From: Thermoplasmatota archaeon
GTDB lineage: Archaea > Thermoplasmatota > E2 > JACPAO01 > JAHFTW01
Assembly: GCA_028289805.1 (NCBI GenBank)
Contig: JANQNI010000351.1
Coordinates: 1-6,597, forward strand
DNA: 6,597 nt
Direction of reading: 5' to 3'
The notes beneath the pieces were generated by a model. The model was not told the DNA's origin, ran no database searches, and saw nothing but the letters and a program-made list of their open reading frames with translations. Positions 4,810 through 6,597 of the stretch are shown here, one piece after another (the first letter of the stretch is position 1; each line of letters begins with the position of its first letter). Made by a program: the position numbers and the translations under genes.

Positions 4810-5559
4810 TCAGGCAGGGCTCCGCATTGGCCGCCGCAGCGCCTCGTTCTCCTTCACGGCGGCACGGATTTGCTCCACGTTCTGCCGGATGACGTCCTTG
4901 ACCATCTGGTCCATGCGGGGGTCGCGCAGCAGGTCGATGAGGAGGCGCTGCGTGACGCGGCTGCTGGTGGTCACCACGTCGTCGAAGAACGGCACGTGCC
5001 GGATGCGTCCCAACTGTTCGTCGGTCTTGACCTTCTCGACGATGATGTCCATCATGTCGTCGCCGTGCGCCTCCATGTGGGCGGCGAGGTTGCGGGTGTA
5101 GTCGCCCTTCTGGAGCACGTCGAGGGTCATGTCGAGCACGCGCACGGTGACGGCGTCGCCGATGATCTCCACGGTGGCGTGCTTGAACTTCGAGACGAGG
5201 CGCGCCGTGAACGCCTCCCCGAAGGCGCGGTCGGCGGCGCGGCCGAAGCGGCTGAGGATGACCGCGATGCGGATGATCCGAAACAGCCGGAAGCCGCGCA
5301 CGGCGGGGTGGCTGACGGGGATCATCCCGAGCAGTTCGTACCAGAAGCGCAGCGGGAACGTCTTGGGGTTGTCGTCCTTGATCCACCGGATGGTGAACTC
5401 GACGGCGAAGATGCCCACGATGACCAGGTCGGCGAGGATGATCTGCCGCGTCTGCTCCGGCGTCGGGTTCCCCCACGTCTCGTAGACCAGCATCGCGACG
5501 GAGACGAGGGCGAGTACCAGCATGAGCCAGTCGACGGCGTTGACGCGACCCCGGGCCAC
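4810..5559 (-). CDS. Voltage-sensor-like membrane protein without an ion pore
   Basis: The 249-residue protein begins with four segments resembling the S1-S4 voltage sensor of ion channels. S1 is about 10-27. S2 is about 43-60, with FAVEFTIRW carrying Glu54 and Arg58 at the spacing seen in S2. S3 is about 68-82 (FWYELLGMIP, compare the channel pattern with D/E before LL and IP after). S4 is about 88-107 with arginines at 88, 91, 94 and 97, then 104 and 107. Channels would continue with S5, a pore loop and S6; here there is no further hydrophobic segment and no TVGYG-like filter. Residues 112-249 are soluble and charged, largely helical. Proton channels and voltage-sensing phosphatases show that sensors can work without a pore, but no phosphatase motif is visible. 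Start GTG 5559 is the best candidate; the upstream codons are Arg/Pro-rich. It could be an annotated 'ion transporter' family of archaea. Confidence 0.8.
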   Translation of the reverse strand: MARGRVNAVDWLMLVLALVSVAMLVYETWGNPTPEQTRQIILADLVIVGIFAVEFTIRWIKDDNPKTFPLRFWYELLGMIPVSHPAVRGFRLFRIIRIAVILSRFGRAADRAFGEAFTARLVSKFKHATVEIIGDAVTVRVLDMTLDVLQKGDYTRNLAAHMEAHGDDMMDIIVEKVKTDEQLGRIRHVPFFDDVVTTSSRVTQRLLIDLLRDPRMDQMVKDVIRQNVEQIRAAVKENEALRRPMRSPA

Positions 5560-5672
5560 GCGGGGAGGACGGCGACGACGGGGGAAAGACCCCTCGCACC
5601 GAAGTCGCGCCGCGTCGCACGGGGGCGACGGGGCAAGAGACGCGAGGTGGATTCCACCCGTTCGCCACGGAG

Positions 5673-5679
5673 TACGTAT
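5673..5679 (+). promoter_or_regulatory. Possible TATA-like box before the small ribbon-helix-helix gene
   Basis: TACGTAT lies with its centre about 27 bases before GTG 5703, the distance expected for a leaderless archaeal transcript. The match to a TATA box is poor and the call is weak. The rest of the gap 5560-5702, between two divergent genes, must also hold the promoter of the membrane protein gene; the only candidate is TCTTTC on the - strand near 5583-5588. Confidence 0.3.
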
Positions 5680-5702
5680 GGACTCGGCGCCGAGCAGGGA
5701 CT

Positions 5703-5903
5703 GTGTTCGACGCAGACGCGATGCTCGGCATCAAGAAGCCCAACCCCAACGTCCAGAAGGAAGTCAAGGTCAAGCTGCCCATGCAGCAGATGCTGACCCT
5801 CCACTTCCTGAAGATGACCAGCAACCGCACATTCAGCGACATCGTCAGCGACGCGCTGGCGGACTATTTCGCGAGCCTGGACGCAGCGCCGGCACCCAAC
5901 TGA
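5703..5903 (+). CDS. Small ribbon-helix-helix protein
   Basis: This 66-residue protein has a strand (KEVKVKLP), a first helix (MQQMLTLHFLKMTSN), a turn (RTF) and a second helix (SDIVSDALADYFASL), the classic ribbon-helix-helix order, with lysines in the strand that would contact DNA. It probably acts as a dimer. GTG 5703 has a weak TATA-like box at the leaderless distance; ATG 5721, six codons later, is an alternative start that leaves the fold intact. It is divergent from the voltage-sensor-like gene, so it could control that gene or itself, but no operator is evident. It is not close to the two copies at 3725-4333, which share the HPxLGF core missing here. The target is unknown. Confidence 0.8.
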   Translation: MFDADAMLGIKKPNPNVQKEVKVKLPMQQMLTLHFLKMTSNRTFSDIVSDALADYFASLDAAPAPN

Positions 5904-6035
5904 CCCGCCGACCCAGCCCGCCCACACGGCCTCCGCCCGGAAGCGGCACGCAGGCTCAGCCAGCCGTGCGACGCGGCAGGACGGACGCTGCACGTCGTGG
6001 CGCGGAATCCCCACAGCGGACGCGAAACCGCGCGG

Positions 6036-6064
6036 GGGCAAGGAAGAAGCGGGCAAGAGAAGCG
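6036..6064 (-). terminator. Pyrimidine-rich repeated stretch after TBP, possible terminator
   Basis: On the - strand, shortly after the TBP stop, a 14 to 15 base unit occurs twice in tandem (6051-6064 and 6036-6050), each with CTTC followed by TTGCCC. The tract is pyrimidine-rich but not a run of T, so a terminator role is tentative. The remainder of the gap 5904-6035 shows no gene or clear signal. Confidence 0.25.
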
Positions 6065-6077
6065 TGAGACGGTCTCA
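6065..6077. repeat. Palindrome TGAGAC-G-GTCTCA at the TBP stop codon
   Basis: Six-base arms are perfectly complementary around a single G. The spacer is too short for a good RNA hairpin, so if functional it is more likely a protein-binding site. It includes the TBP stop codon (TGA on the - strand, 6077-6075). It may be chance. Confidence 0.5.
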
Positions 6078-6596
6078 GAACAGCAGGCCCAGCGAGGACA
6101 ACTCGGCCGTGATCTTGTCCACGGCGTCCTCGGCGTCCTCCTTCTTGCGGGCGCCGGTGCACACCAGCTTGCCGCTGCCGAAGATCAGCACGACGACCTT
6201 GGGGTCGGTGAGGCGGTAGACGAGGCCGGGGAACTGCTCCGGCTCGTACTCGACGTTCTCCAGGCCCAGGCCGATGGCGATGGCGTTGAGGTTCAACTCG
6301 GCACCCAGGTCGCTGGTGGCGACGATGTTCTGGATGGTGATCTCGGGGTCGTCGATGGTGTCGAAGCCGTGGGCGCGCAGTTCGTTGCAGACGATGCCGA
6401 CGGCGGTGTGGACTTCCTCGATGCTCTTGGCGCCGGTGCAGACGACCTTGCCGCTGCGGAAGATGAGGGCGGCGGTCTTGGGCTCGGCGACGCGGAAGAC
6501 GAGGCCGGGGAACTGCTCCGGCTCGTACTCGGCGTTGCTGAAGGTGGCGCTGATGGCGTTGAGGTCCAGTTCCTCTCCGATGGAGGTGCTGGCAAC
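6075..6596 (-). CDS. tbp: TATA-box-binding protein (TBP), nearly complete; extreme N-terminus beyond the window
   Basis: TBP binds and bends the promoter TATA box and, with TFB, recruits archaeal RNA polymerase. The 173 visible residues form both halves of the saddle. Repeat 1 has YEPEQFPGLVFR, LIFRSGKVVCTGAKS and VHTAV. Repeat 2 follows IQNIVATSDLGAELNLNAIAIGLGLENVEYEPEQFPGLVYR, with LIFGSGKLVCTGARK and AEDAV. The phenylalanines of FPGLV and LIF that kink DNA are present in both halves. The protein ends at SSLGLLF, without the acidic tail many archaeal TBPs have. The frame is open to the edge with no start codon in the first bases, so a few N-terminal residues are missing; archaeal TBPs have about 180. 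The AT-rich boxes noted before other genes here would be its targets. Confidence 0.97.
   Translation of the reverse strand, partial: VASTSIGEELDLNAISATFSNAEYEPEQFPGLVFRVAEPKTAALIFRSGKVVCTGAKSIEEVHTAVGIVCNELRAHGFDTIDDPEITIQNIVATSDLGAELNLNAIAIGLGLENVEYEPEQFPGLVYRLTDPKVVVLIFGSGKLVCTGARKKEDAEDAVDKITAELSSLGLLF
6213..6257 (-). repeat. Intragenic near-identical repeat in TBP (second copy at 6492-6536)
   Basis: The two TBP halves share 43 of 45 bases between 6213-6257 and 6492-6536 (offset 279 bases, 93 codons), including 35 identical bases in a row. The segment encodes the YEPEQFPGLV region in both halves. Identity at nearly all synonymous positions is higher than protein conservation alone requires. 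Confidence 0.85.
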
Positions 6597-6597
6597 G

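Noticed and set aside
4699..5796. 365-codon open frame on the + strand opposite the membrane protein
   Set aside because: Rich in His, Asp and Val with no domain; the - strand frame has clear membrane helices and S4 arginines.
6293..6595. Apparent break in TBP near 6293-6296, suggesting a frameshift
   Set aside because: Translating the TBP frame on from 6296 to 6596 gives the complete first repeat without a stop; ATG 6296 is only an internal Met-like start.
1..6597. CRISPR array, insertion sequence or prophage genes
   Set aside because: No regularly spaced repeats, transposase, integrase or phage-like proteins are visible.

Overview
The window is from an archaeon. A gene for the general transcription factor TBP, with its two direct repeats, fills the right end. 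The archaeal mevalonate entry operon (thiolase, HMG-CoA synthase, DUF35 zinc-ribbon protein) occupies the left half. Both tRNAs lack an encoded CCA, and several genes have TATA-like boxes about 26 bases before the predicted transcript start. Base composition is GC-rich, clearly above 60% by eye. The short ribbon-helix-helix-like proteins with 'HPxLGF' cores resemble those common in Thermoplasmatota (including marine group II relatives), but that placement is a guess from memory of families, not a search result.

Layout, left to right. (1) The 3' part of a biotin-protein ligase gene (2-535, +). (2) A small predicted secreted protein with four cysteines in its mature part (631-870, +). (3) A tightly packed operon on the + strand: HMG-CoA synthase (1002-2063), thiolase (2060-3235), a possible 33-residue coupling ORF (3232-3333) and a DUF35 OB-fold/zinc-ribbon protein (3330-3728). 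Each joint is a 4-base start/stop overlap preceded by a Shine-Dalgarno sequence, while the first gene has a TATA box placed for an almost leaderless mRNA. (4) Two paralogous small ribbon-helix-helix-like genes on the - strand (3725-3943 and 4037-4333); the first converges on the operon and shares a CTAG stop with it. (5) tRNA-Met or tRNA-Ile2 (CAT) and tRNA-Ala (GGC), both on the - strand. (6) A membrane protein on the - strand (4810-5559) that looks like a voltage-sensor domain with no pore, followed by a soluble C-terminal region. (7) Divergent from it, a third small ribbon-helix-helix protein (5703-5903, +). (8) TBP on the - strand, running off the right edge. No gap between genes exceeds 300 bases.

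In known archaea the thiolase, DUF35 protein and HMG-CoA synthase form one complex that passes acetoacetyl-CoA directly to the synthase, the first committed steps towards isoprenoid membrane lipids. Here the synthase keeps its catalytic Glu, Cys and His. The thiolase, although full length and otherwise well conserved, has Gly in place of the nucleophilic Cys and Ala in place of the Cys of the 'HDCF' motif. This is the most striking observation in the window: either the thiolase has become a structural or non-covalent partner, or there is a base error at one of the positions. The pore-less voltage-sensor protein and the 98-base spacer that repeats a ribosome site and start codon are the next most interesting points.
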